15,847 nucleotides of DNA from NCBI GenBank assembly GCA_019423835.1, contig JAHZAR010000017.1:1-15847 (forward strand), given 5' to 3'. The translations under genes were made by a program, and so were the position numbers. The DNA is from Clostridiales bacterium. GTDB taxonomy: Bacteria; Bacillota; Clostridia; Lachnospirales; Lachnospiraceae. The notes beneath the pieces are model-generated. The model searched no databases, was not told the origin of the DNA, and saw only the letters and a list, made by a program, of their open reading frames with translations. Shown here one piece after another: positions 6,528 through 13,112 of this stretch (position 1 is the stretch's first letter; every line of letters starts with the position of its first letter).

Positions 6528-6551
6528 ACTCCCTGACTTTTAACAGAGAGT
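6528..6551 (-). promoter_or_regulatory. Hairpin in the rpsF leader
   Basis: On the minus strand ACTCTCTG pairs with CAGGGAGT (8 pairs, one G-U) around an 8-nt loop, ending 10 nt before the AAGGAGG of rpsF. In other bacteria the S6:S18 complex represses its own operon by binding a leader RNA. The CCG bulge typical of that motif is not visible here, so this is only a candidate control element. Confidence 0.4.
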
Positions 6552-6582
6552 AAGGAATTTCTATAATATATCACGAATAATT

Positions 6583-6611
6583 ATCTTACCAGAGAACCCT
6601 GATAAAATCAA
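6583..6611 (-). promoter_or_regulatory. Promoter of the rpsF-ssb-rpsR operon
   Basis: TTGATT (6606-6611), a 17-nt spacer and TAAGAT (6583-6588), with an extended TG, give a leader of about 75 nt. A second -10-like TATATT lies a little downstream, near 6566. Confidence 0.5.
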
Positions 6612-6647
6612 GCTCTTTTTCAAGTTTTTCCCGCCTTTTTCTGCAGC

Positions 6648-6845
6648 TTATGCTTTCTTTTCCCCGTCTTTGTTTTTGAGCCCTCTCGTGTTTTTCTGAA
6701 CAAGGGGTCTGGCCATCATGACCTGGTGGCCGCAGCCCATGCACCTGAGTCTGAAATCAGCTCCCACTCTGAGAATCTCCCACTCCTGGCTTCCGCAGGG
6801 ATGGGGCTTTTTCAGCTTTACAATATCTCCAACCTCGTATACCAT
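6648..6845 (-). CDS. DUF951 family protein (YyzM-like)
   Basis: This 65-residue protein is of the DUF951 family. It has 'YEVGDIVKLKKPHPCGSQEW' near the start, then 'ILRVGADFRLRCMGCGHQVMMARP', and a basic tail. The Cys in 'HPCG' and the 'CMGCGH' pair are conserved in the family and suggest a metal site, but no function is established. B. subtilis has a member (yyzM) in the same neighbourhood as rpsF-ssb-rpsR, and that linkage is kept here. I chose the ATG at 6845 because GGAG lies 6 nt before it and family members usually start just before 'VGDIV'. An in-frame ATG at 6857 is an alternative. It lies 85 nt after the aldo/keto reductase and ahead of the rpsF promoter. Confidence 0.9.
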   Translation of the reverse strand: MVYEVGDIVKLKKPHPCGSQEWEILRVGADFRLRCMGCGHQVMMARPLVQKNTRGLKNKDGEKKA

Positions 6846-6930
6846 ATTTTTCTCCATAAATCCATATTTTCCTGATCCGGCTCTCCCGCCGCTGCGTTCT
6901 CTTCTGTCCTATGCTTTCCTTGCCTCCCGC

Positions 6931-7935
6931 TCAGCAGGATGCCAGAATCCTGTCAATTTCTTCCTGCTCACCGCTATCCAGAGGTTTCTGGAAAAGGATT
7001 TTTACATTCTCCGCAATCTGCTCCGGGCGGCTTGCCCCGATGAGGACAGAGGTGACCTCCCTTCTCCTGAGCACCCACATAAGGGCAAGCTGTGCCAGGG
7101 ACTGTCCCCTCTCCCCGGCGAACCTCTGAAGCCTTACGAGCTTTTCCCGATTTTCTTCCTTAATATATCTCTCCGCAACCGTTGTGCCCTTTTTAGCCGC
7201 CCGGGAATCCTCCGGGATTTTGGTCAGGTATTTTCCGGTCAGTGCTCCCTGGGCCAGAGGGCTGAAACAGATGCAGCCGGCCCCATTCTCCTCCAGGGCT
7301 TCCAGCAGGCCGTCCTCCGGCCACCGTTCCAGCAGATTGTAGCGGATCTGATCCACCAGACACGGCGTGTGAAGCTCCCGGAGAATGGCCGCCGCCCTCC
7401 TGGCCTCCTCCTCCCTGTAATTGGAAATTCCCACATAGAGGGCCTTGCCCTGGCGGACAATATCGCTCAGGGCCTCCATAGTCTCCTCCAGGGGCGTCTC
7501 CGGGTCCGGCCTGTGGTGATAAAAAATATCCACATACTCCAGGCCCATGCGCCTGAGGCTCTGATCAATGCTGGCCATCAGATATTTTCTGGATCCCCAG
7601 TTGCCGTAGGGCCCCGGCCACATCTCATATCCTGCCTTTGTGGAGATAATCAGCTCATCCCTGAAGCCCTTCAAATCCTCCCTCAGAATCTCTCCAAAGT
7701 TCTCCTCGGCGGCCCCCACAGCGGGAAAGCCGTAATTGTTTGCCAGATCAAAGTGTGTGATTCCCAGATCAAAGGCTGTGAGAATCAGCTCTCTTCTCTC
7801 CTCCTTTGTCTTTTCCGTCCCAAAGTTCTGCCACAGACCGAAGGATAATTCCGGAAGCAGCAGTCCGCTCCTCCCGCATCTTCTGTATTTCATTCTGTCA
7901 TATCTGCTGCCGTCAGGCTTAAAATCGTGTTCCAT
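6931..7935 (-). CDS. Aldo/keto reductase, YghZ (L-glyceraldehyde 3-phosphate reductase) type
   Basis: This 334-residue NADPH-dependent aldo/keto reductase has a TIM-barrel fold. The catalytic tetrad is visible as Asp63 and Tyr68 ('FDLANNYG'), Lys100 ('STKAGY') and His141 ('FYHHRPD'). The stretches 'YRRCGRSGLLLPELSFGLW', 'AAEENFGEIL' and 'GPYGNWGSRKYLM' are typical of the YghZ/AKR14 subgroup, whose E. coli member reduces L-glyceraldehyde 3-phosphate and methylglyoxal. 'VLIGASRPEQIAEN' near the C-terminus is the usual cofactor-binding end. Length and frame are normal. AGGAGG lies upstream of the ATG. It follows the sirtuin gene by 73 nt on the same strand and may be co-transcribed with it. The physiological substrate is inferred from the subgroup only. 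Confidence 0.93.
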   Translation of the reverse strand: MEHDFKPDGSRYDRMKYRRCGRSGLLLPELSFGLWQNFGTEKTKEERRELILTAFDLGITHFDLANNYGFPAVGAAEENFGEILREDLKGFRDELIISTKAGYEMWPGPYGNWGSRKYLMASIDQSLRRMGLEYVDIFYHHRPDPETPLEETMEALSDIVRQGKALYVGISNYREEEARRAAAILRELHTPCLVDQIRYNLLERWPEDGLLEALEENGAGCICFSPLAQGALTGKYLTKIPEDSRAAKKGTTVAERYIKEENREKLVRLQRFAGERGQSLAQLALMWVLRRREVTSVLIGASRPEQIAENVKILFQKPLDSGEQEEIDRILASC

Positions 7936-8008
7936 TGCCTCACCAGCCTCCTGCTCTTTTGCTTCGTCATCCGCCTATGTACTGCCTGCCCTGCTCATAT
8001 TATAGCTT

Positions 8009-8752
8009 TTATTCTGTCTGCACAATCCCCGCAGCCTCCCCAAGCACCTCCCCGATGCTGTCGCAGATCACCAGATCTGCCTGACTGTCGCGGGCCGTTG
8101 CAGACTTATTGATCAGTACCAGTCTGTTTCCCCGGTAATAGTCAATGAGCCCTGCTGCCGGATAGACCACCAGGGAGGTTCCTCCGACAATCAGCATGTC
8201 CGCATTTCGGATATGCTGGATGGAACGGGAAAGCACCTGGCTGTCCAGTCCCTCCTCATACAGCACTACATCCGGCTTGATGGTTCCGCCGCAGCTGCAT
8301 TTCGGCACTCCCTCCATGGCCATCACCTGTTCCATGGAATAGAACGTTTTGCAGCGCTCACAGTAATTGCGGTGAACAGAGCCGTGAAGCTCCAGCACCT
8401 CCCTGCTTCCCGCCGCCTGATGGAGCCCGTCAATATTCTGAGTAATAACGGCCCTGACCCTGCCCTCCTGCTCCAGTTTTGCCAGGGCCAGATGCGCCCG
8501 GTTGGGCTTTGCCTCAGGAAACAGCATCTTATTTCTGTAAAAACGGAAAAATTCCTCCGGCTTTCTTATGTAAAAGCTGTGGCTTAAGATCGTTTCCGGC
8601 GGATATGCGTACTCCTGATTATACAGTCCGTCCACACTCCTGAAATCGGGGATCCCGCTCTCCGTAGACACACCTGCCCCTCCAAAAAATACCACATTTT
8701 CGCTTTCCTGAATCCACCGCTTAAACTGCTCTCTTTTTTCTCTTTCTTCCAT
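8009..8752 (-). CDS. cobB: NAD-dependent protein deacetylase (sirtuin)
   Basis: This 247-residue Sir2 enzyme removes acetyl (or longer acyl) groups from lysines using NAD+. The Rossmann signature 'GAGVSTESGIPDFRS' covers residues 25-39, the NAD-ribose motif 'TQNIDGLH' 104-111, and the catalytic His is His123 in 'LELHGS'. The zinc cysteines are Cys131, Cys134, Cys152 and Cys154. 'GGTSLVVYPAAGL' (190-202) is the usual C-terminal NAD-binding stretch. AGGAGGT precedes the ATG. It lies 56 nt after the DUF2156-GNAT gene, with a small hairpin between them at 8790-8804. Placing a lysine deacylase right behind a GNAT acetyltransferase is suggestive but unproven. The symbol follows common usage for bacterial sirtuins. 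Confidence 0.95.
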   Translation of the reverse strand: MEEREKREQFKRWIQESENVVFFGGAGVSTESGIPDFRSVDGLYNQEYAYPPETILSHSFYIRKPEEFFRFYRNKMLFPEAKPNRAHLALAKLEQEGRVRAVITQNIDGLHQAAGSREVLELHGSVHRNYCERCKTFYSMEQVMAMEGVPKCSCGGTIKPDVVLYEEGLDSQVLSRSIQHIRNADMLIVGGTSLVVYPAAGLIDYYRGNRLVLINKSATARDSQADLVICDSIGEVLGEAAGIVQTE

Positions 8753-8789
8753 TTAAAACTACCTCCTGCCTGAAAAAACAGAACCTTTC

Positions 8790-8804
8790 CCGGCCTCTGG
8801 CCGG
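8790..8804 (-). other. Small GC hairpin between DUF2156-GNAT and sirtuin genes
   Basis: CCGGCC and GGCCGG pair around a 3-nt loop, 4 nt after the stop codon of the upstream gene. A run of six T follows only about 12 nt later. It could act as a weak attenuator or mRNA end, but it is not a convincing terminator. Confidence 0.35.
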
Positions 8805-8808
8805 AAGC

Positions 8809-11022
8809 CTAAACGACCTCGTCAAGGAGGACGCCGTCAATGGGGCGGATTCTTCCTGCCCACTCCGGCATCTGGCCTCCTCTCCCCTCTGATTCCAGAA
8901 TTTCGTCAAGGCCCCTGTACCCAAACAGCCACTGAGCCAGACCGTCAACGGAGAGATGCAGAATTTCCTCCCCCCTCCCAGACTCTTCCGCGCTTCTCCT
9001 CTTCTCTGCTCTGGCGCGGCCTTCCTCAATGAAGATATTGTAATACCCGTCGCAGGCGGCAAGGAAGGGATCGCTCACATGCAGGATACCGTCCGGCCGT
9101 TTCTGCTCTGCCTCTGGCGAAACCTCTCTCTGGCTGTCCTTCCGTTCTCTTCTGTACTCTGCCTCATCCTTCCCTGAGATCATCTGGAAAAAGGCTTCCA
9201 CATCCGTAATTCGTGCCATAATGGCTGGCTTTTCCCGATCCCTGTCCTCTTCAGCAAAGGAGTCTTCCGTATAGAGCAGACGCTGTTCTCTCTCCCCCAG
9301 GCCCCATTCTGAAAAAAGGCCGCAGAGTCTTTCCCCGTCATACAGAAGCTCCAGGGTTCCATCCTCGCTGGCAACCTCCCTTACAAGACGTTTCACATAG
9401 GCTTCATCCCGGAAACAGTAGGCCTCATATCGGGCACTCAGCCATTTTTCCATATAGGAGGCCGCCAGCTCTGCATCCCCGCACCCGCCGTCTATGCCAA
9501 GGGGCCTGAAGCTCAGATGCCTCCTGGCCTCCTCCGTCAGGCTGAATTTTGGCTGACGGCAGATGAATGCAAACTGAAAAGGACGATAGATCGCTTCAGA
9601 TGCCGGCATCAGGAAGGTAAAGGGAACTCCTTCCCTGTTCATATCCTCCATCATCCGGTGAAGCAGAGAAGCCATATGACCTCTGTGCCTTCTGTCTTTG
9701 GCCGTGGCCACGCCTACAATGTAATCCGTCTTCCACCTGCCGTTCCTGCACACAAAGGTATAGGGATTCAAATGAATCATGGAAGCCAGCTTTCCCTCCT
9801 CCCTCTTTATGAGGATTCTGTTGTCCGATACCTTTTCCTTAAAATAATAGTCAGCAAATGGGACAGAATCCTCCGGGAAAGCCTCGTGCCAGAGACTGCG
9901 GCACTCCTGCTTCTCCTCCTCGTCTGCATAGTGGATCTCTCCTTCACAGGAAGTCTGCGGCTGCTCTGGCGCCTCCTCCGGCTCTTCCCTGTTTCCGCCT
10001 GCCAGGGGTTTTTCTGCCAGCCCGGCTGCCTGCAGCTGTTCCTCCTCGTCCCCTGCCAGAGCACCGATGTGCTCTGCCCAGCCAAAGCCCTCTCCTTTTT
10101 CCGAGGACTCCCCGAAGGATACCTGCTCCACCAGGTATTTCTTCGCAAAATCAATCGGGCAGTATGACATCTTCGCCCTGCGGAGCCCCTCAATCCCCAG
10201 ATCATCCTCCCGGTTTACAATCTCAGCTTCCGGGAACTCCTGAATCAGAAACTGCTGGTTAATTAACTGATACAGGCCCCTCATGTCCGGATTAGCCTTC
10301 TCGATATGGATCACTGCCATCCGTTCCGTGGGATTGTAGCTTCCAATGGAAAAGGCCTCCAGCTCGCCGTCCACATAGATTCCGCCCATTCTGATATTCA
10401 GGGAGCAGCAGTTGCGGAGGATTTCATGGATTCCCCTCACCTCGAAGTCCAGATGTTCCTCCACATCCTCTCCCTTTCCCTCTCTCCATCTGTCCAGGAA
10501 TTTCCACACATCCTGAATTTCCTCACAGGTAAGAGTCCTGTATTCATATCGCCCCTCATATGTCTTTTTAAAATTGTTCAGGTTATTTTTCTTCTTGTGC
10601 AGCTTCTTGCCTGCAAGTGTTTTGAGAGATTCGGCAGAATACAGATAATCAGAAGCGCCTTCCTCTTCCTTTACCAGGTACCGCTCCGGCGGCAGATTCA
10701 GACACCTGACAGCCTCCTCGTCAGCCAGATTGATAACCAGTGGATAGTGAAGCTCCTCATTAAAATACCGCTCCAGCTCACCGAAGGCATCTTCCAGATC
10801 CTCCTCCCTGCAGAGGGGCATGGCAGAAAATACCCGGCCCTTGTATTCCATCAGCCATAAGAGAGCCTTCTCCTCCCAGACGGCATATCTCACATTGTAA
10901 TATTCCCTCCAGAGAAAACTCTCCAAAAATACGCTGTCACATGTTCTGTTGCGGCGCATCATATAGAACGGTGTCAGTCTGTCAATATCCTTTGCAGTGA
11001 TTGGTCTAAATTCCAAGCTCAT
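8809..11022 (-). CDS. DUF2156 - GNAT (Eis-like) fusion protein
   Basis: This 737-residue two-part protein starts with a DUF2156 domain (about residues 4-300), a GNAT-like fold related to the catalytic part of phosphatidylglycerol lysyltransferase. The family marker 'LAGKKLHKKKNNLNNFKK' spans 136-153, and 'IHIEKANPDMRGLYQLINQQF' is nearby. A Glu/Gly/Gln-rich linker (about 305-365) joins it to a second acetyltransferase. The second part has the acetyl-CoA loop 'VGVATAKDRRHRGHMASLL' (436-454) and 'PASEAIYRPFQFAF' (473-486), as in Eis-type N-acetyltransferases, with a C-terminal part that may match the SCP2-like domain of Eis. The start at 11022 is set by AGGAAGG ahead of MSLEF. An in-frame ATG 24 codons upstream lacks a good site. 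No membrane helices are present, so it is unlikely to flip lipids. Substrates are unknown. The sirtuin gene follows. Confidence 0.9.
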   Translation of the reverse strand: MSLEFRPITAKDIDRLTPFYMMRRNRTCDSVFLESFLWREYYNVRYAVWEEKALLWLMEYKGRVFSAMPLCREEDLEDAFGELERYFNEELHYPLVINLADEEAVRCLNLPPERYLVKEEEGASDYLYSAESLKTLAGKKLHKKKNNLNNFKKTYEGRYEYRTLTCEEIQDVWKFLDRWREGKGEDVEEHLDFEVRGIHEILRNCCSLNIRMGGIYVDGELEAFSIGSYNPTERMAVIHIEKANPDMRGLYQLINQQFLIQEFPEAEIVNREDDLGIEGLRRAKMSYCPIDFAKKYLVEQVSFGESSEKGEGFGWAEHIGALAGDEEEQLQAAGLAEKPLAGGNREEPEEAPEQPQTSCEGEIHYADEEEKQECRSLWHEAFPEDSVPFADYYFKEKVSDNRILIKREEGKLASMIHLNPYTFVCRNGRWKTDYIVGVATAKDRRHRGHMASLLHRMMEDMNREGVPFTFLMPASEAIYRPFQFAFICRQPKFSLTEEARRHLSFRPLGIDGGCGDAELAASYMEKWLSARYEAYCFRDEAYVKRLVREVASEDGTLELLYDGERLCGLFSEWGLGEREQRLLYTEDSFAEEDRDREKPAIMARITDVEAFFQMISGKDEAEYRRERKDSQREVSPEAEQKRPDGILHVSDPFLAACDGYYNIFIEEGRARAEKRRSAEESGRGEEILHLSVDGLAQWLFGYRGLDEILESEGRGGQMPEWAGRIRPIDGVLLDEVV

Positions 11023-11235
11023 GTATGGTTTTCCTTCCTGATTCAGTTGATTCTTTGTTATATCTGTAGCTGTATTTGCGGCACCTGCCTTCACAGTCCC
11101 CGCCCGGATGCAGCTATATCGGTTCTGAACTGCTGCTTCTGCGGTTTCTGCCCGGATGCCTTCACTTCTGCCGGTTTTCTTTTACTTTCTCCGGCTCCGC
11201 CTGTTTTCATTCACTGAAAGATTTTTAAATGCAGA

Positions 11236-11307
11236 AGCCTCCGGCGGAATTTAGCGCCCGGCTTTCAGCAGTGAATGCTGAAACCGGTATGCGCAGGTAT
11301 AATGCCC
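11236..11307 (+). repeat. 72-bp palindromic dispersed repeat, copy 2
   Basis: Partner of 2927-2998 (68 of 72 identical). The arms TTTCAGCA/TGCTGAAA are intact and the loop is GTGAA instead of GTACA. Here the right end runs into a second strong hairpin, GGTATAATG-c-CCGC-CTT-GCGG-t-CATTATACC (11296-11326), which copy 1 lacks. It lies in the leader region of the DUF2156-GNAT gene. Confidence 0.85.
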
Positions 11308-11319
11308 GCCTTGCGGTCA

Positions 11320-11385
11320 TTATACCATCTCGACCAGCGTCTCGATGGACTGCTCGTCAAATGCATGCTCATGCAAGCATGGCAT
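11320..11385 (-). CDS. Possible 21-residue small ORF
   Basis: ATG at 11385 opens a 21-codon frame ending TAA at 11320, product MPCLHEHAFDEQSIETLVEMV, which reads like ordinary protein sequence. GAGG lies 7 nt upstream. However, the promoter at 11400-11428 would start transcription about at that GAGG, so the site may not be in the mRNA. It could also be the C-terminal remnant of a lost gene. Low confidence. Confidence 0.2.
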   Translation of the reverse strand: MPCLHEHAFDEQSIETLVEMV

Positions 11386-11399
11386 ACGTTTTCCTCGCT

Positions 11400-11428
11400 A
11401 TTATACCATATCCTTCCTTATTTATGAA
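11400..11428 (-). promoter_or_regulatory. Candidate promoter for the DUF2156-GNAT gene
   Basis: TTCATA (11423-11428), 17 nt, then TATAAT (11400-11405) with an extended TGG. It begins just inside the T-tract side of the hsp20 terminator and would give a leader of about 370 nt containing the repeat copy 2. The 10-mer ATGGTATAAT recurs at 11319-11328, where no -35 is seen. The part of the leader between 11023 and 11228 shows no gene, only a 10-nt GCCCGGATGC direct repeat near 11102 and 11149. Confidence 0.45.
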
Positions 11429-11429
11429 G

Positions 11430-11466
11430 AAAAAAGGCCGGGCAGCTTGTGAAATGCTGCCCGGCC
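11430..11466 (-). terminator. Terminator of hsp20
   Basis: There is a perfect 11-bp stem, GGCCGGGCAGC (11436-11446) with GCTGCCCGGCC (11456-11466), and a 9-nt loop. Six T follow on the minus strand. It lies 10 nt after the hsp20 stop codon. Confidence 0.96.
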
Positions 11467-11476
11467 TCTTGAATAT

Positions 11477-11926
11477 TTAGCCTTCAATGGCAATGTATCT
11501 GTTTTCTTCCATCTTCTTCTGATCCTGCTTTGGGAAGGCAATCTTTAAAATGCCGTCCTCGAATTTTGCTTTTATATCCTCCTGACTTACCTGCTCTCCT
11601 ACATAAAAGCTCCTTGTGCAGTTTCCGCTGTAGCGCTCTCTTCGGATATATCTTCCTTCTTTGTCCTTCTCATCCTTGTCAAGTCCCTTCGCCGCACTGA
11701 TGATCAGGTATCCGTTTTTCAGCTCTGCACTGACCTCGTCTTTCTTAAAGCCCGGAAGATCAATGTCCAGTTCAAAGCCGTTGTCTGTTTCACGGATATC
11801 GGTCTTCATAATGTTCTTTGCATTCTTTCCATACAGACGATCCCGTCCGTTAAAGAAGCTTTTGTCAAATGGGAAATCCATCCAGTCGTCAAATAAATTC
11901 TCTCCAAAAATACTAGGCATTAACAT
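11477..11926 (-). CDS. Hsp20/alpha-crystallin small heat shock protein
   Basis: This 149-residue ATP-independent holdase chaperone binds unfolding proteins in the cytosol. The alpha-crystallin domain runs from about residue 38 ('IMKTDIRETDNGFELDIDLP') to about 135. It includes 'GFKKDEVSAELKNGYLIISA' and the hallmark 'AKFEDGILKIAFPK'. The C-terminal 'YIAIEG' supplies the I-x-I motif that docks between subunits. The start at 11926 (MLMPSIFGENLF) is set by AGGAGG 8 nt upstream. An in-frame ATG eight codons earlier would overlap that site. A CIRCE operator over its promoter (12083-12125) points to HrcA control and heat induction. The untranslated leader is about 150 nt and shows no gene. Confidence 0.96.
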   Translation of the reverse strand: MLMPSIFGENLFDDWMDFPFDKSFFNGRDRLYGKNAKNIMKTDIRETDNGFELDIDLPGFKKDEVSAELKNGYLIISAAKGLDKDEKDKEGRYIRRERYSGNCTRSFYVGEQVSQEDIKAKFEDGILKIAFPKQDQKKMEENRYIAIEG

Positions 11927-12082
11927 AAAACATTCCTCCTGTCTCTTCATATGTCTCAGTCAGCTCTGTGGCCGGACCTGTAATATCATAATTATCTTTT
12001 GCTTGTCTGTTTCCTCTTTTCAGAATCCCGGAAGGCGCTCACCCATTTCTTTCTGGCTTTGCTCTTCCTTTGTTCTATGTGT

Positions 12083-12111
12083 AATATAACACTTATTATT
12101 AGCACTGTCAA
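12083..12111 (-). promoter_or_regulatory. Promoter of hsp20
   Basis: A perfect TTGACA (12106-12111), 17-nt spacer and TATATT (12083-12088) with an extended TGT. It is the strongest promoter in the window by consensus and overlaps the CIRCE operator. Confidence 0.88.
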
Positions 12112-12125
12112 GAGGTGAGTGCTAA
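12099..12125. promoter_or_regulatory. CIRCE operator (HrcA binding site)
   Basis: TTAGCACTG-9 nt-GAGTGCTAA. The right arm matches the CIRCE consensus fully and the left arm differs only in its last base (consensus C). That base lies inside the -35 box of the hsp20 promoter. HrcA bound here would block RNA polymerase directly. The hrcA gene itself is not in the window. Confidence 0.93.
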
Positions 12126-12183
12126 TTCTTTTGTGAAAAATTTGTGAAGTCCCGATTTCCCTTGATTTTACTGGCTTCAATCA

Positions 12184-12333
12184 CTATATTCCCTGGAATC
12201 TCTGTAAGAGATTCTGGCGTTTCTGGCCGTATTCAGAAAACAGCCGTTCCCCTCTCTGGCAGGCAGCAGATGCAGCGGCTGACTGGCAGTGGAACCGCTG
12301 AATGATTTTCACCTCAAAGTGCGGACATGGCAG
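12184..12333 (-). pseudogene. MobA/MobL relaxase remnant (N-terminal fragment)
   Basis: Read from CTG at 12333, the frame begins LPCPHFEVKIIQR and continues through 'SAAASAACQRGERLFSEYGQK' in two stretches. This strongly resembles the start of MobA/MobL (MOBQ) relaxases of Clostridia, which begin MPCPHF and carry AAYQSGERLFSEYDQK. AAAGGAGG lies 7 nt before the CTG, exactly where the start ATG should be, so the start appears mutated. Codon 25 is TGC (Cys) where the family has the DNA-cleaving Tyr (TAC). After about 38 codons the similarity fades and the frame stops. The rest of the gene is absent, since the hsp20 promoter lies about 60 bp on. It is a dead relic of a mobilizable element. The family call is from recognised motifs, not a search. 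Confidence 0.7.
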
Positions 12334-12365
12334 GTGCTGTCCTCCTTTCTCCCGGTGTCCGGGCA

Positions 12366-12399
12366 TAAAAAGAGCAGGAAACCGTTTCTGATTTCCTGC
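12366..12399 (-). terminator. Terminator behind the flavodoxin-like gene
   Basis: On the minus strand a 10-bp stem (12374-12383 with 12390-12399, one G-U) with a 6-nt loop is followed by TCTTTTTA. It lies about 90 nt past the flavodoxin-like stop codon. A second GC-rich hairpin, GCCGCC-GTTC-GGCGGC (12408-12423), precedes it. Confidence 0.8.
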
Positions 12400-12491
12400 C
12401 GGGTGGTGCCGCCGTTCGGCGGCTGGTATTCAGTTTTAAAGGTTCGGGGCAAGTTAGCCTGATGATATAGAGCGTATAAGATTTGCGCAAT

Positions 12492-13076
12492 CTATTCCGA
12501 ATAAATATTTTTTCCAAACTCATACGCTTCTTTTAGATGATTTGTTTTATCAATCTGGGGCTTTCCGTCTGTATGACCGCAGCCTCCGGCAAGAAGCATA
12601 CCTTTATCATGAAAACCGATATAGTTAACAAATACATACTGATAGTAAGAAGCCGCTTGTTCAAATGTCCAGAAATTATTATCAGCCGCAGTCATAAGAA
12701 GCGCACAATCTTTTATCGGGTATTTTTCATGTCTGCCAAATGGTGGATTTTCGTCTTTGATTGCAATGCAATAAAAACGCTCAATAAATGCCTTTATTCT
12801 GGCAGACATTGACCAAAAATAAAGAGGAGAAGCAAAAACAAGGCAGTCTGCTTCTTTAATCTTAGGAACCAGATCATTAAAAGAATCTTTTTGAATACAG
12901 GGTTTTTCATAACGGCAGGCATTACATCCTAAACAAGGTTTCACTTCATTTTTCACAAGAGAAATCACCTCAACTGAATGACCTTTTTCCTGTGCTCCTT
13001 TTACAAAGCTGTTTACAAGTTGTGCTGTATTGCCGTTTGCTTTTCCACTGCTTTGAATTATCAGTATTTTTTTCAT
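12492..13076 (-). CDS. Flavodoxin-fold NAD(P)H-dependent oxidoreductase, Isf-like
   Basis: This 194-residue flavodoxin-fold (NADPH-dependent FMN reductase type) protein opens 'KKILIIQSSGKANGNTAQLV', which is the FMN phosphate loop. 'ADCLVFASPLYFWSMSARIKAFIER' in the middle is the second FMN contact region. Between them is a compact cysteine set, Cys48, Cys51, Cys54 and Cys60 (CX2CX2CX5C). In iron-sulfur flavoproteins such a set holds a 4Fe-4S cluster, although many relatives with similar cysteines are not shown to bind one. The likely role is electron transfer or quinone/nitro/FMN reduction. AGAGGA precedes the ATG. It is noticeably more AT-rich than the flanking genes and stands next to a mobilization-gene relic, which suggests acquisition by transfer. 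It ends at the terminator at 12366-12399. Confidence 0.9.
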   Translation of the reverse strand: MKKILIIQSSGKANGNTAQLVNSFVKGAQEKGHSVEVISLVKNEVKPCLGCNACRYEKPCIQKDSFNDLVPKIKEADCLVFASPLYFWSMSARIKAFIERFYCIAIKDENPPFGRHEKYPIKDCALLMTAADNNFWTFEQAASYYQYVFVNYIGFHDKGMLLAGGCGHTDGKPQIDKTNHLKEAYEFGKNIYSE

Positions 13077-13112
13077 TGATTTATCCTCTCATTTGTGGTA
13101 GTTATTTTATTT

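Noticed and set aside
6500..6611. Classic S6:S18 leader RNA motif
   Set aside because: The expected CCG in a bulge is not present in the leader. Only an unrelated hairpin is visible.
6718..7848. 376-codon plus-strand open frame
   Set aside because: It is antisense to the aldo/keto reductase and the DUF951 gene. The composition is a mirror of those genes and there is no domain.
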